Position numbers and translations under genes: made by a program. From NCBI RefSeq assembly GCF_943193085.1, contig NZ_CALPCU010000029.1, positions 1-23,543 on the forward strand: a stretch of 23,543 nucleotides of DNA. The letters run 5' to 3'. Position 1 is the first letter of the stretch; each line of letters starts with the position of its first letter. Below, in pieces: positions 13,671 to 22,324 of this stretch. The notes beneath the pieces are model-generated. The model had not been told where the DNA came from. It made no database searches and saw only the letters and a list, made by a program, of their open reading frames with translations. This DNA comes from Vermiculatibacterium agrestimuris. GTDB taxonomy: Bacteria; Bacillota; Clostridia; Oscillospirales; Oscillospiraceae.

Positions 13671-15033
13671 CAGACTGAAAAAACTGGAACGGGAGCTGGG
13701 TCTTGCCGCCGCTCCCAGCCCCTTTGCCATCGATCCCAAAACCATCTGCCGCAGGGTGGAAACTACCCTTTCGGCGGAGGAGCGAGAAAGGAAGTACTAT
13801 ATGAAGCATAAGCTCCGTTTGGCCGCTATCTTTACAGCGGCAGTCATAGCCCTGACAGGCACCGCCTTCGCCGCGGGCCCCACCCTCGGAGAAATGCTCC
13901 AGACCGCCCTGGGCATCTTTGCGCCATATGCCCAAAGTCAGCAGGGCGTTGTCGAAGACCAGGGCATCCGGGTCAAGGTCCTCTCCGCCCTCACCGACGA
14001 CCTGTGCGCCAAGGTCTATCTGGAGGTCACCGACCTCACAGGAGACCGGCTGGAGAAGGCGGAGATCAGCGGAAGACTGGGCCTGAGGCTGGAGGGGGAG
14101 ACCTCCTGGTCCGAGGGCTGCCGGATCGTGGACTACGACCGGTCAACAAAAACCGCCCTGGTCTGCGTAGAGCGAAACGCCGGGGTCTTCCTCAGGGAGG
14201 AGGTCAAAAGCACCGTCATCCTCAGCGGCCTTCAGCCCGAATATCACCGTTTCAACTCCCAGCCCCTGCCGGTGGAGGCCATCCCCGACCGGCTCCTGCG
14301 CACCCGGCAGCTGGACACCGGGGAGAGCGTCCTGATCCCGGGCCAGAACCCTCTGGAACCGGCGGAGGGGGACGGGGTGACCATCTCCTCCATGGGCTTT
14401 GGGGACGATGGCCGGCTCCATTTCCTGTCGGCGTTCCCCCAGGGGGCCAAAGACAGAGGCCACGCCATTCTCACCGTCTACTCCAAGACCCCGGCGGAAA
14501 ACGGCGGCACCTTCTTCCAGAAGGACTTGCAGGGCGTCCGGTTCGTGGAGGCTGGGCGGGTCTACTACGACTTCTCCCTCTCCGCCGCTCTGGCCGACCG
14601 GGAGAACATCGACAGCATCACCGGGGTCTACGGCGTCTATACCGCCTCCGACCCGGTGGAGACCACCTGGGAGCTGCCTGTGACCCTGCGCCCGGTGGAG
14701 GCCGTGACCAGTCCTCTCTCCGGTCTTATTGACCACAACACCCTGGAAGAGCTGCGCCTGTCCCCCCTGGGGGTGGTGTTGGTCTCCTCCTCTCCCGACT
14801 ACACCCAGATCGGCGGCTACCCTCTGACGGTGTTTCTTGCCGACGGCACCAGCCTCCATCCGGAGGCGGGCATCCACGGCCACCAGAAGGATGGCCCCAA
14901 CATGTCCCGCTGGGTCTTTGACCGCCCGATAGAGGTCGAAGACATCACCGGCATTGCCCTGGGCTGCTGGATGATCCCCGTGGAAAACGGCACAGCCGGG
15001 GCGGGCTACTGGCTCCCCGCCTGGCCGGAATAA
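13663..15033 (+). CDS. Membrane anti-sigma factor-like protein (DUF4179-like)
   Basis: A 456-residue single-span protein co-translated with the ECF sigma factor (8-base overlap). An N-terminal cytoplasmic part of about 50 residues would hold the sigma factor, followed by a membrane span at about 52-70 (LAAIFTAAVIALTGTAFA). A large extracytoplasmic domain of nearly 390 residues rich in beta-strand patterns follows (QGIRVKVLSALTDD... and later repeats of the kind seen in Clostridia anti-sigma partners). The start is probably TTG 13663, with GAAGG 8 bases upstream; GTG 13654 is an alternative with a site too close. No zinc-binding HxxxCxxC of ZAS anti-sigmas is seen near the N-terminus. The assignment rests on context plus topology; the signal sensed is unknown. 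Confidence 0.75.
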   Translation: MADRLKKLERELGLAAAPSPFAIDPKTICRRVETTLSAEERERKYYMKHKLRLAAIFTAAVIALTGTAFAAGPTLGEMLQTALGIFAPYAQSQQGVVEDQGIRVKVLSALTDDLCAKVYLEVTDLTGDRLEKAEISGRLGLRLEGETSWSEGCRIVDYDRSTKTALVCVERNAGVFLREEVKSTVILSGLQPEYHRFNSQPLPVEAIPDRLLRTRQLDTGESVLIPGQNPLEPAEGDGVTISSMGFGDDGRLHFLSAFPQGAKDRGHAILTVYSKTPAENGGTFFQKDLQGVRFVEAGRVYYDFSLSAALADRENIDSITGVYGVYTASDPVETTWELPVTLRPVEAVTSPLSGLIDHNTLEELRLSPLGVVLVSSSPDYTQIGGYPLTVFLADGTSLHPEAGIHGHQKDGPNMSRWVFDRPIEVEDITGIALGCWMIPVENGTAGAGYWLPAWPE

Positions 15034-15039
15034 ACGGGC

Positions 15040-15080
15040 AAAAAGAATGGGCGAGTATCACACTCGCCCATTCTTTTTTT
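15040..15080. terminator. Bidirectional terminator between converging genes
   Basis: A perfect 17-bp stem (15040-15056 with 15062-15078) with a 5-base loop ATCAC. The stem ends in A5 on one side and T7 on the other, so each strand reads as hairpin plus U-run. It sits 6 bases after the anti-sigma-like stop and 8 bases after the fhs stop on the other strand, serving both. Confidence 0.93.
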
Positions 15081-15088
15081 GCAGGCTT

Positions 15089-16759
15089 TTAAAACAATCC
15101 TGTGATGCGGCCATTCTCATCCACATCGATGTTCTCCGCCGCCGGGACTTTGGGAAGGCCGGGCATGGTCATGATATCCCCGGTGTAGGCCACGATGAAC
15201 CCCGCCCCGGCGGAGACCTTCAAATTGCGAACGGTAACGTCAAAGCCCTCCGGCGCCCCCAGCAGAGCCGGGTCGTCGGAGAAGGAATACTGGGTCTTGG
15301 CCATGCAGATGGGAAGGTCTCCAAAGCCCAGCTCCACCAGCTTCTCATATTGCTTTTGGGCGCTGGGGGTAAGAACCGCCCTCCCACCGTGGTATACCCG
15401 TCCCACAATGGCGTTGAGTTTATACTGGATGGAGGTATTGTCCTCATAGGCATAGGTAAACTCGTCCAGCCGCGGCTCCCCGCACAGGCGGATGACCTCC
15501 TCTCCCAGAGCTTTTCCGCCCTCGCCGCCCTTGGCCCACACCTCGCTGAGGGCCACGCTGACCCCCTTTTCCCGGCACTTATCCTCCACCAGCTTCCACT
15601 CGGCGGGGGTATCGGTGGGAAAGGCGTTGACGGCCACCACGCAGGGCAGGTGGAAGGTGTTTTGGATGTTGTCCACGTGCCGCAGGAGATTGGGAAGACC
15701 CCTCTCCAGCGCCTCCAGATCCTCCTTCCCCAGGTCGGCCTTGGCCACCCCGCCGTGGTGTTTCAGCGCCCGGACGGTGGCCACGATGACCACCGCGTCG
15801 GGGGCAAGGCCCGCCATGCGGCACTTGATGTCCAAAAACTTCTCCGCCCCCAGGTCGGCGCCGAAGCCGGCCTCGGTAACTACGTAATCCCCCAGCCGCA
15901 GAGCGGCGTCGGTGGCGATGACGCTGTTGCAGCCGTGGGCGATGTTGGCGAAGGGGCCGCCGTGGATGAGGGCGGGGGTGCCCTCCAGGGTCTGAACCAG
16001 GTTGGGCTTGAGGGCGTCCTTCAAAAGGGCGGCCATGGCCCCCTCGGCCTTCAGGTCGTGGGCGGTGACCGGCTCCCCGGAACGGTTATAGGCCACCACC
16101 ATCCGGCCCAGCCGGGCCTTCAGATCCTGAAGGTCGGAGGCAAGACAGAACACCGCCATGACCTCGCTGGCCACAGTGATGTCGAACCCGTCCTCCCGGG
16201 GCACCCCCTGCATCCGGCCCCCCAGGCCGTCGATGACCTGGCGCAGCTGCCGGTCGTTCATGTCCACGCACCGCTTCCAGGTGATGTTCTTCACGTCGAT
16301 GTCCAGGGCGTTGCCCTGCTGAATGTGGTTGTCCAGCATGGCCGCCAATAGATTGTTGGCCGCCCCGATGGCGTGGAAGTCCCCGGTGAAGTGGAGGTTG
16401 ATGTCCTCCATGGGGATGACCTGGGCGTAGCCGCCCCCGGCGGCGCCTCCCTTCACGCCGAACACCGGCCCCAGGGAGGGCTCCCGCAGGGCCAGGCAGG
16501 TCTTCTTCCCCAGCCGCTGGAGGGCGTCGGCCAGGCCCACGCTGGTGGTGGTCTTCCCCTCCCCCGCCGGGGTGGGGTTGATGGCGGTGACTAAGATCAG
16601 CTTCCCCTTCCTGGGCTTATCTTTGTAAGCGGCAGGCTCCACCTTGGCCTTATTATGGCCGTAGGGGATCAGGTCGTTTTCCGTCAGACCCAGCCGGGCG
16701 GCGATCTCCCCGATAGGCTTTCCCTTCACGCTCTGGGCGATCTCAATGTCAGTCAGCAT
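15089..16759 (-). CDS. fhs: Formate-tetrahydrofolate ligase
   Basis: Makes 10-formyl-tetrahydrofolate from formate, THF and ATP, feeding purine synthesis and, in acetogens, the methyl branch of the Wood-Ljungdahl pathway. The 556-residue length is the family norm. Seen are the nucleotide loop TPAGEGKTT (63-71), REPSLGPVFGVKGGAAGGGYAQ-type motif (about 92-113, only partly quoted here as EPSLGP and GGAAGGGYAQ), the tract GGPFANIAHGCNS, VTEAGFGADLGAEKF, and the C-terminal GAGFIVAYTGDIMTMPGLP element. AGAGGAG lies about 8 bases before ATG 16759. It is 21 bases downstream of an SDR gene, so the two are probably co-transcribed. No other Wood-Ljungdahl gene is in the window. Confidence 0.98.
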   Translation of the reverse strand: MLTDIEIAQSVKGKPIGEIAARLGLTENDLIPYGHNKAKVEPAAYKDKPRKGKLILVTAINPTPAGEGKTTTSVGLADALQRLGKKTCLALREPSLGPVFGVKGGAAGGGYAQVIPMEDINLHFTGDFHAIGAANNLLAAMLDNHIQQGNALDIDVKNITWKRCVDMNDRQLRQVIDGLGGRMQGVPREDGFDITVASEVMAVFCLASDLQDLKARLGRMVVAYNRSGEPVTAHDLKAEGAMAALLKDALKPNLVQTLEGTPALIHGGPFANIAHGCNSVIATDAALRLGDYVVTEAGFGADLGAEKFLDIKCRMAGLAPDAVVIVATVRALKHHGGVAKADLGKEDLEALERGLPNLLRHVDNIQNTFHLPCVVAVNAFPTDTPAEWKLVEDKCREKGVSVALSEVWAKGGEGGKALGEEVIRLCGEPRLDEFTYAYEDNTSIQYKLNAIVGRVYHGGRAVLTPSAQKQYEKLVELGFGDLPICMAKTQYSFSDDPALLGAPEGFDVTVRNLKVSAGAGFIVAYTGDIMTMPGLPKVPAAENIDVDENGRITGLF

Positions 16760-16780
16760 GGTTTTCTCTCTCCTCTGTCA

Positions 16781-17548
16781 TCACATTCTTCTCAGTTTAT
16801 CCCAAAGGGCCATGGGGACGCAGGCGGGGAGCACCTTGCTGCCCACCTCCATGGCAAAGGGGATGGGGCCGCAGGTGGCCACGGCCAGATCCAGGCCGTT
16901 CATGGTGAGGCTCCAGGCCGCCACCGCCTCGGGCCGCATGGCGAAGGGGGTATGGCGGACAGCGTCGGGATTGGCGGTGTCCCGGGCCACGGCCATAAAC
17001 TCCGTCTTCACCCAGTAGGGACACACCGCCGTCACCTTCACTCCCCTCCCCCGCAGCTCCCAGCGCAGGGCCTGGGTATAGCGGAGCAAGAACGCCTTGG
17101 TGGCGGCGTAGAGGTTCATACCGGGAAGGGGCTGGAAGCCGGCGCAGGAGGCCACCTCCAACAAACGGCTGCCCCGCTCCAGATAGGGTAGGCACACCCT
17201 GGTCACCTCCACGGCGGAGCGGCAGTTGAGGGCGATCATATCGCCGGTCTCCTCCGCCGTCAGATCCTGTGCCCGGCCGAACTTGCCAAAGCCGGCGGCG
17301 CAGACCAGGGCGGCCACCTCCGGCCGCTCCTCTGCCAGCAACGCCTCCAGCACCTCCACGCTCTCCCGGCGTTTTAAGTCCATGGCAAGCACGCGGCCCC
17401 TGCAGCCCAGCTCCCCGGCCAGGGCCTGCAGCCGCTCCTCCCGGCGGGCGATGAGCCAGATCTCGTCCGGGTGCAGCAGCCTGTCCAGCTGTTTGGCATA
17501 GGCCCGGCCCAGACCGGAGGAGGCTCCGGTCACAATGGCGATCTTCAT
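16781..17548 (-). CDS. Short-chain dehydrogenase/reductase (SDR)
   Basis: A 255-residue classical SDR, a NAD(P)-dependent oxidoreductase of unknown substrate. The cofactor loop is TGASSGLG (7-14), with Arg35-Arg36 after the second strand favouring NADP. The structural Asn is Asn108, and the catalytic set is Ser134, Tyr147 and Lys151 (YAATK). The C-terminal part is less conserved, with PYWVKTEFM in the region that usually binds substrate and cofactor. ATG 17548 is chosen because AAAGGAG sits 8 bases upstream; a longer frame to 17581 lacks one. It is the first gene of a two-gene unit with fhs, driven by the promoter at 17590-17618. Confidence 0.92.
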   Translation of the reverse strand: MKIAIVTGASSGLGRAYAKQLDRLLHPDEIWLIARREERLQALAGELGCRGRVLAMDLKRRESVEVLEALLAEERPEVAALVCAAGFGKFGRAQDLTAEETGDMIALNCRSAVEVTRVCLPYLERGSRLLEVASCAGFQPLPGMNLYAATKAFLLRYTQALRWELRGRGVKVTAVCPYWVKTEFMAVARDTANPDAVRHTPFAMRPEAVAAWSLTMNGLDLAVATCGPIPFAMEVGSKVLPACVPMALWDKLRRM

Positions 17549-17589
17549 GGCGGTCACTCCTTTCCCAGATAGCTTTTCCAATTGATGCT

Positions 17590-17618
17590 ATTCTACCATC
17601 CCGTGCCGTCGAAAGCAA
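17590..17618 (-). promoter_or_regulatory. Promoter of the SDR-fhs unit
   Basis: On the minus strand a -35 TTGCTT (17618-17613), 17 bases, and a -10 TAGAAT (17595-17590), 41 bases before the SDR start and after the ftsZ terminator. Confidence 0.6.
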
Positions 17619-17669
17619 GGGAGACGCCCTTGTCCCGCCGTTAAGTTTACATAATGTTAAAATCTTTCC

Positions 17670-17699
17670 AAAAAAGCCGCCCTCCGAAGAGAGCGGCTT
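17670..17699 (-). terminator. Terminator of ftsZ
   Basis: On the minus strand an 11-bp stem with one G:U pair closed by a TTCG tetraloop is followed by T6 (complement of 17670-17675). It lies 22 bases after the ftsZ stop codon and closes the division cluster. Confidence 0.9.
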
Positions 17700-17721
17700 T
17701 CTTATCATCCGGATATGCCGT

Positions 17722-18831
<1,110 letters not shown>

Positions 18832-18886
18832 ATTAGCTCCTCCTATGTACAAAGTGAAGTACCACAGTTATCTACGGGGACGCGGG

Positions 18887-19273
18887 TCATTTTGTGCTCT
18901 GTTCCCCAAAGTCTTCTATATCTTGTTTTATTTTACCCTTCTTTGGCCCCGAGGTCAATAGTTCTCTTCGGATTTCCCCAAAGTTTTGGAACAATCGTGT
19001 GCCAAATACCACCACCGCTGCCAAATAAATGGGAATTCCCATCTTCTGACCCAGCCAGGTGAGAAATACGGCGATGGCGGCGTTGCCCACCACGCCGGAG
19101 AGGAAGATCCCCGTGTGGAATTCTCCCTGAAGCCGGGCCCGGAAGCCGCCCAGACCGGAGTCCAGGGCGGCCAGAAGACCGATGCCGGCGTAGAGGGTCA
19201 TGGCCGAGGAGATGGACAGGGGATAGAGGATCCCCAGCAAAAGTCCCGCCGCAAGGCCGATCAGCTCCAGCAT
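18887..19273 (-). CDS. sbp: Small basic protein Sbp (DUF1290)
   Basis: A 128-residue membrane protein with three or four hydrophobic segments (LIGLAAGLLLGILYP, MTLYAGIGLLAALDSG, and HTGIFLSGVVGNAAIAVFLTWLG read across the middle). It belongs to the small basic protein family always found beside ylxW/ylxX in the division clusters of Gram-positive bacteria. Molecular role unknown. The start is ATG 19273, separated from the ylxW stop by a single base, so translation is probably coupled. A G-rich stretch precedes it. The longer upstream frame has the low-complexity look of a non-coding shadow. In B. subtilis the next gene would be ftsA; here ftsZ follows directly. Confidence 0.9.
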   Translation of the reverse strand: MLELIGLAAGLLLGILYPLSISSAMTLYAGIGLLAALDSGLGGFRARLQGEFHTGIFLSGVVGNAAIAVFLTWLGQKMGIPIYLAAVVVFGTRLFQNFGEIRRELLTSGPKKGKIKQDIEDFGEQSTK

Positions 19274-19274
19274 A

Positions 19275-20072
19275 TCAGACCCCGCCCCCTTCCTGGGTCG
19301 GCGCGGTCTCCACGCCCTTGGCGTAGCGGTACTCCACCGCGCCCTGATACTTGGGGATGGTGAGCGCTTCGCTGGCGGCGACCTGCACCTGGATGCGCCA
19401 CTGGCCCAGGATATCCACCACGCCATTGCGCATGGTCAGCGCGTTATAGAGGGTGGCGGGATCCCCGATGGCAAAAATGACATAGGGGGCGGCGTAACGG
19501 CGGCCGTTCACCGTCACCACCGCGCCGGTACAGCGGATCTCGCTGGTGGCCAGAAGCCGCTCTCCGTTGAGGGAGATAGCCTCCGCCCCGGCTGAGCGCA
19601 GCTCGTTGACCACCGAGAGGAGGTCGGAGTCGTGAATGAGGTAGTTGGCCTCGTCCCCGGTGGTGTTCACCGCCGCGGAGTCGGAGAGGATGACGGACAC
19701 GCCGGGGCCGGTGACCTCCACCAGTCCGGCGGTGATCTCCAGCTTCTCCAACTCAGCCCGGAGGGCCTCTCCCTCCAGGCTGCCTTCGCTGGCCTGGCGG
19801 CGATAGATGGCCAGCTCCTCCTGCACCTGGGTCAACTGCCGCTCCAGGCCCTCCACCTTGTCCAGTTCCTGGTTGTAAAGTTCCTGCAGGGTCTCCAACC
19901 TGCCCGCTGTGGCGGCGTCCTCCTGGCTGTTAAACCGGACACTCTGAAGCTGGGAGGCCAGCAGGAAGCCCACAATGGCAAAGACCAGGGTCAGAGCCAC
20001 GGTGCCGTGGCTGTTATTGCTCCTGGGCCTGTCCGCCCTCGTCCGGGACGCCGTCGGCTGTTGTTCCATCAT
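19275..20072 (-). CDS. YlxW/YlxX-type DUF881 protein of the division cluster
   Basis: A 265-residue membrane protein: short basic cytoplasmic N-terminus, one span at about 24-41 (VALTLVFAIVGFLLASQLQS), a predicted coiled coil of about 70 residues (LETLQELYNQELDKVEGLERQ and on), then the extracytoplasmic DUF881 domain (EVTGPGVSVILSDS, LLSVVNELRSAGAEAISLNGERL, GDPATLYNAL). Found in Gram-positive division clusters; function unproven, presumably envelope or division related. ATG 20072 has GGAGG 6 bases upstream; an adjacent ATG at 20069 is equally possible. It overlaps the end of divIB by 59 bases, an unusually long overlap. Confidence 0.9.
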   Translation of the reverse strand: MMEQQPTASRTRADRPRSNNSHGTVALTLVFAIVGFLLASQLQSVRFNSQEDAATAGRLETLQELYNQELDKVEGLERQLTQVQEELAIYRRQASEGSLEGEALRAELEKLEITAGLVEVTGPGVSVILSDSAAVNTTGDEANYLIHDSDLLSVVNELRSAGAEAISLNGERLLATSEIRCTGAVVTVNGRRYAAPYVIFAIGDPATLYNALTMRNGVVDILGQWRIQVQVAASEALTIPKYQGAVEYRYAKGVETAPTQEGGGV

Positions 20073-20889
20073 CGGCCGCCTCCCCCCTTTCCTCCTGCTG
20101 GCCCGGAAGCCAGCGTTCCGTGAGCAGCCGGGCCTGCTCATCGCCGTAAGTCAGATCCAATGTGCCGGCCACTGCCTCTCCCCGCTGCTGGAAGGTCTCC
20201 AGCACCCGCTGGAGCTGAAAGGCCAGGCGCTTAAAATCTCCGGTCATGGGCACCGCCACAGTGAGGTTGTCCCCAAAGCCGAAGTAGATGGTGTTGGTGG
20301 CGTTCAGATCCACAAAGCCGGTGACGTTTCCCACCATTCCCCGTCCCGCCAGGGCGGTGAGCAGAGCCTCCAGACTGTCCAGCTTGAACTTCTCCTCCGG
20401 CTCCACTGTCAGCCAGTCTCCCAATCCGGGGTCTGTGGGATGGATGCCGCTGACCACAGGCAGCGTGCCCTTCATCTGCTCGTCGCCCCAATCCAGCAGC
20501 TTGCCCCGGGCGTCCATGAGCCACCAGGAATCCTCCACCTGGACTACCGCCGCCGCCGTAGACTCGGTGATGCGCAGGGTCAGTCCGTCCGGGGGGCGGC
20601 GGATCACCGCCACATTCTGCACATAGGACAGCTTCCGGGTGATGTTCCCGGAGGTCTGGGGCTTGTTGATAAGCAGAAGGTTCTCCCCCAGCTCCACCCC
20701 GGAGGCGTCAATGATCTCCTGGGCAGAGTAGCGGCTGTTTCCCTCCACTGTGATCTGGTTGACCCGGAAAAAGATCACGCAGCCCACGACAATGGCGGCC
20801 AGGATCACCAAAAAGGACAACAGCTTATAGAGGAAGCCAAAGCGTCCCCTTCTCCGCCGATGCCGTTTTTGTGTGTTCCTCGCCGCCAT
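20014..20889 (-). CDS. ftsQ: Cell division protein FtsQ/DivIB
   Basis: Bitopic division protein that joins FtsB/DivIC and FtsL in activating septal wall synthesis. Its 291 residues give a highly basic N-terminal tail (KRHRRRRGRFG), one membrane span at about 22-41 (LLSFLVILAAIVVGCVIFF), then a POTRA domain beginning with VNQITVEGNSRYSAQEII and the beta domain (ADVRRRPPDG-like stretch NVAVIRRPPDGLTLRI, then WWLMDARGKLL). The acidic and Gln-rich C-terminal tail is typical of DivIB. ATG 20889 has AGGAGG 7 bases upstream. It follows murA by 97 bases, with an extended -10 promoter in the gap, and runs into the DUF881 gene with a 59-base overlap. Confidence 0.93.
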   Translation of the reverse strand: MAARNTQKRHRRRRGRFGFLYKLLSFLVILAAIVVGCVIFFRVNQITVEGNSRYSAQEIIDASGVELGENLLLINKPQTSGNITRKLSYVQNVAVIRRPPDGLTLRITESTAAAVVQVEDSWWLMDARGKLLDWGDEQMKGTLPVVSGIHPTDPGLGDWLTVEPEEKFKLDSLEALLTALAGRGMVGNVTGFVDLNATNTIYFGFGDNLTVAVPMTGDFKRLAFQLQRVLETFQQRGEAVAGTLDLTYGDEQARLLTERWLPGQQEERGEAADDGTTADGVPDEGGQAQEQ

Positions 20890-20936
20890 GCGCTGGCCTC
20901 CTGATGTCAAAAAGGGTCTCCGGGTCATTGTGGGCT

Positions 20937-20945
20937 ATTATAGCA
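20937..20945 (-). promoter_or_regulatory. Extended -10 promoter ahead of ftsQ
   Basis: On the minus strand TGCTATAAT, an extended -10 element (TGnTATAAT), lies 48 bases before the ftsQ start. No good -35 box is found at the right distance, as expected for this promoter class. It would let the ftsQ-ylxW-sbp-ftsZ half be transcribed independently of murG-murA. Confidence 0.55.
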
Positions 20946-20986
20946 CCTTATGGTGAAAAAGTCGTTAAAAATTGCTTACAATATTC

Positions 20987-22252
20987 CTATCTTTCGTCCT
21001 CCGGCGTCTCCCTCGATATCTTTGCCCCCAGAGCACGCAGGTCGGCAGAGAGGTCGGCGTAGCCCCGGTCGATGTGCTTCAGGCCGCCCAGCAGCGTCTC
21101 TCCCTGCGCGCCCACCGCCGCCACCGCCAGGGCAGCGCCGCCCCGCAGGTCGGTGGAGCGCACCTTGGCGCCTGAGAGCCGGGGCACACCGTAGACCACC
21201 GCCACCCGGCCCTCCACCCGGATATCCGCCCCCATGCGGGAGAGCTCATCCACGTGGCGGTAGCGGCTGTCGAACATATTCTCGGAGAACACGGTGGCCC
21301 CCTCCGCCTTGCACAGCGCCGCCATGACCACCGCCTGAGCGTCAGTGGGGAAGCCGGGATAGGGCGCGGTGCGGATGGGCCGCACCGCCTTCAGCCGCCC
21401 GGGGGCGGTGATGGAGATGGCGTCGGGCGTACTCTCCACCCGGCACCCCGCCTCAGCCAGAACGGTGGTGACGGTGGACAGGTGCCGCCAGTCCACTCCG
21501 GTGACCTCCCCCTGGCCTCCGGCGGCGGCCACCGCCGAGAGATAGGTGGCGGCCACGATGCGGTCGGCGATGACGGTGTGCTCTCCGCCGTGGAGGGGCG
21601 CTCCGCCCCGGATGGCAATGACCGAGCTGCCGGCTCCCCGCACGTCCGCCCCCAGGGTATTGAGGAAGTTTTGCAGGTCGATGATCTCCGGCTCCCGGGC
21701 GGCGTTGGTGATGGTGGTCAGGCCCTTGGCCGCCACGGCAGAGAGCATGATGTTCTCGGTGGCCCCCACGCTGGGCAGAGACAAGGTCACATCGCCGCCG
21801 GTGAGCTCGCCGGTACACACCAGCCGCCCGCCCTGCTCCTGGATCTCCGCCCCCAGGACACGCAGTGCGGAGAGATGCAGGTCGATGGGCCGGGGGCCCA
21901 GCTCACAGCCCCCGGGATAGCTCAGCTCCGCCCTGCCCATCCGGCCCAGGATGGGGCCCAGAAAGACTACGGAGGAGCGCATTTCCCGCATAAGGTTGTC
22001 GGGCACGTCGGCACAGGTGGGGGCGGCGGCATTCACCGTCACCGTCTCCCCCTCCCGCTTCACCGTACAGCCCAGATGCTCTAAAATGGCGAGGGTGTAC
22101 GCCACATCGGTGAGCCGGGGGCAGTTATGTATCACGCACTCCCCCTGGGCCAAAAAGGTGGCGGCCAGGATGGGAAGCACGCTGTTTTTGGCTCCCTGGA
22201 TATGGACGCTGCCCCGGAGAGGGCGTCCCCCCTCGATCCTCAATATGCTCAT
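20987..22252 (-). CDS. murA: UDP-N-acetylglucosamine 1-carboxyvinyltransferase
   Basis: First committed step of peptidoglycan precursor synthesis: transfers enolpyruvate from PEP to UDP-GlcNAc in the cytoplasm. The 421-residue length fits. Lys22-Asn23 (GAKNS) are the expected active-site pair. The mobile loop YPGGCELGPRPIDLH carries Cys116, the residue alkylated by fosfomycin, so intrinsic resistance through a Cys-to-Asp change is not expected. FPTDAQA holds the catalytic Asp. ATG 22252 has GGGAGGG about 6 bases upstream, and that site is part of a perfect inverted repeat (22254-22306). It sits between murG and ftsQ, where B. subtilis has murB. Many Firmicutes have two murA copies; which one this is cannot be told. 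Confidence 0.97.
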   Translation of the reverse strand: MSILRIEGGRPLRGSVHIQGAKNSVLPILAATFLAQGECVIHNCPRLTDVAYTLAILEHLGCTVKREGETVTVNAAAPTCADVPDNLMREMRSSVVFLGPILGRMGRAELSYPGGCELGPRPIDLHLSALRVLGAEIQEQGGRLVCTGELTGGDVTLSLPSVGATENIMLSAVAAKGLTTITNAAREPEIIDLQNFLNTLGADVRGAGSSVIAIRGGAPLHGGEHTVIADRIVAATYLSAVAAAGGQGEVTGVDWRHLSTVTTVLAEAGCRVESTPDAISITAPGRLKAVRPIRTAPYPGFPTDAQAVVMAALCKAEGATVFSENMFDSRYRHVDELSRMGADIRVEGRVAVVYGVPRLSGAKVRSTDLRGGAALAVAAVGAQGETLLGGLKHIDRGYADLSADLRALGAKISRETPEDER

Positions 22253-22253
22253 G

Positions 22254-22306
22254 ATTTGCCCTCCCTATCGGATTTCCTTCGGGTCATCCTATGCGGGAGG
22301 GCAAAT
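22254..22306 (-). promoter_or_regulatory. Inverted repeat that would mask the murA ribosome binding site
   Basis: In the murG-murA gap ATTTGCCCTCCC (on the plus strand, 22254-22265) is the exact complement of GGGAGGGCAAAT (22295-22306). In the minus-strand mRNA the promoter-proximal arm pairs with the arm holding the murA Shine-Dalgarno GGGAGGG, which ends about one base from the start codon. The loop is 29 bases. No U-run follows, so it is not a terminator. Confidence 0.6.
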
Positions 22307-22324
22307 TTGGGTCAATGCTGTCTT

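Noticed and set aside
15047..16351. A 434-codon plus-strand open frame opposite fhs
   Set aside because: It begins inside the bidirectional terminator and reads as low-complexity sequence antisense to a certain gene.
17549..17600. Possible folate-responsive riboswitch upstream of the SDR-fhs unit
   Set aside because: The leader between the promoter and the SDR start is about 35 bases and shows no multi-stem structure.
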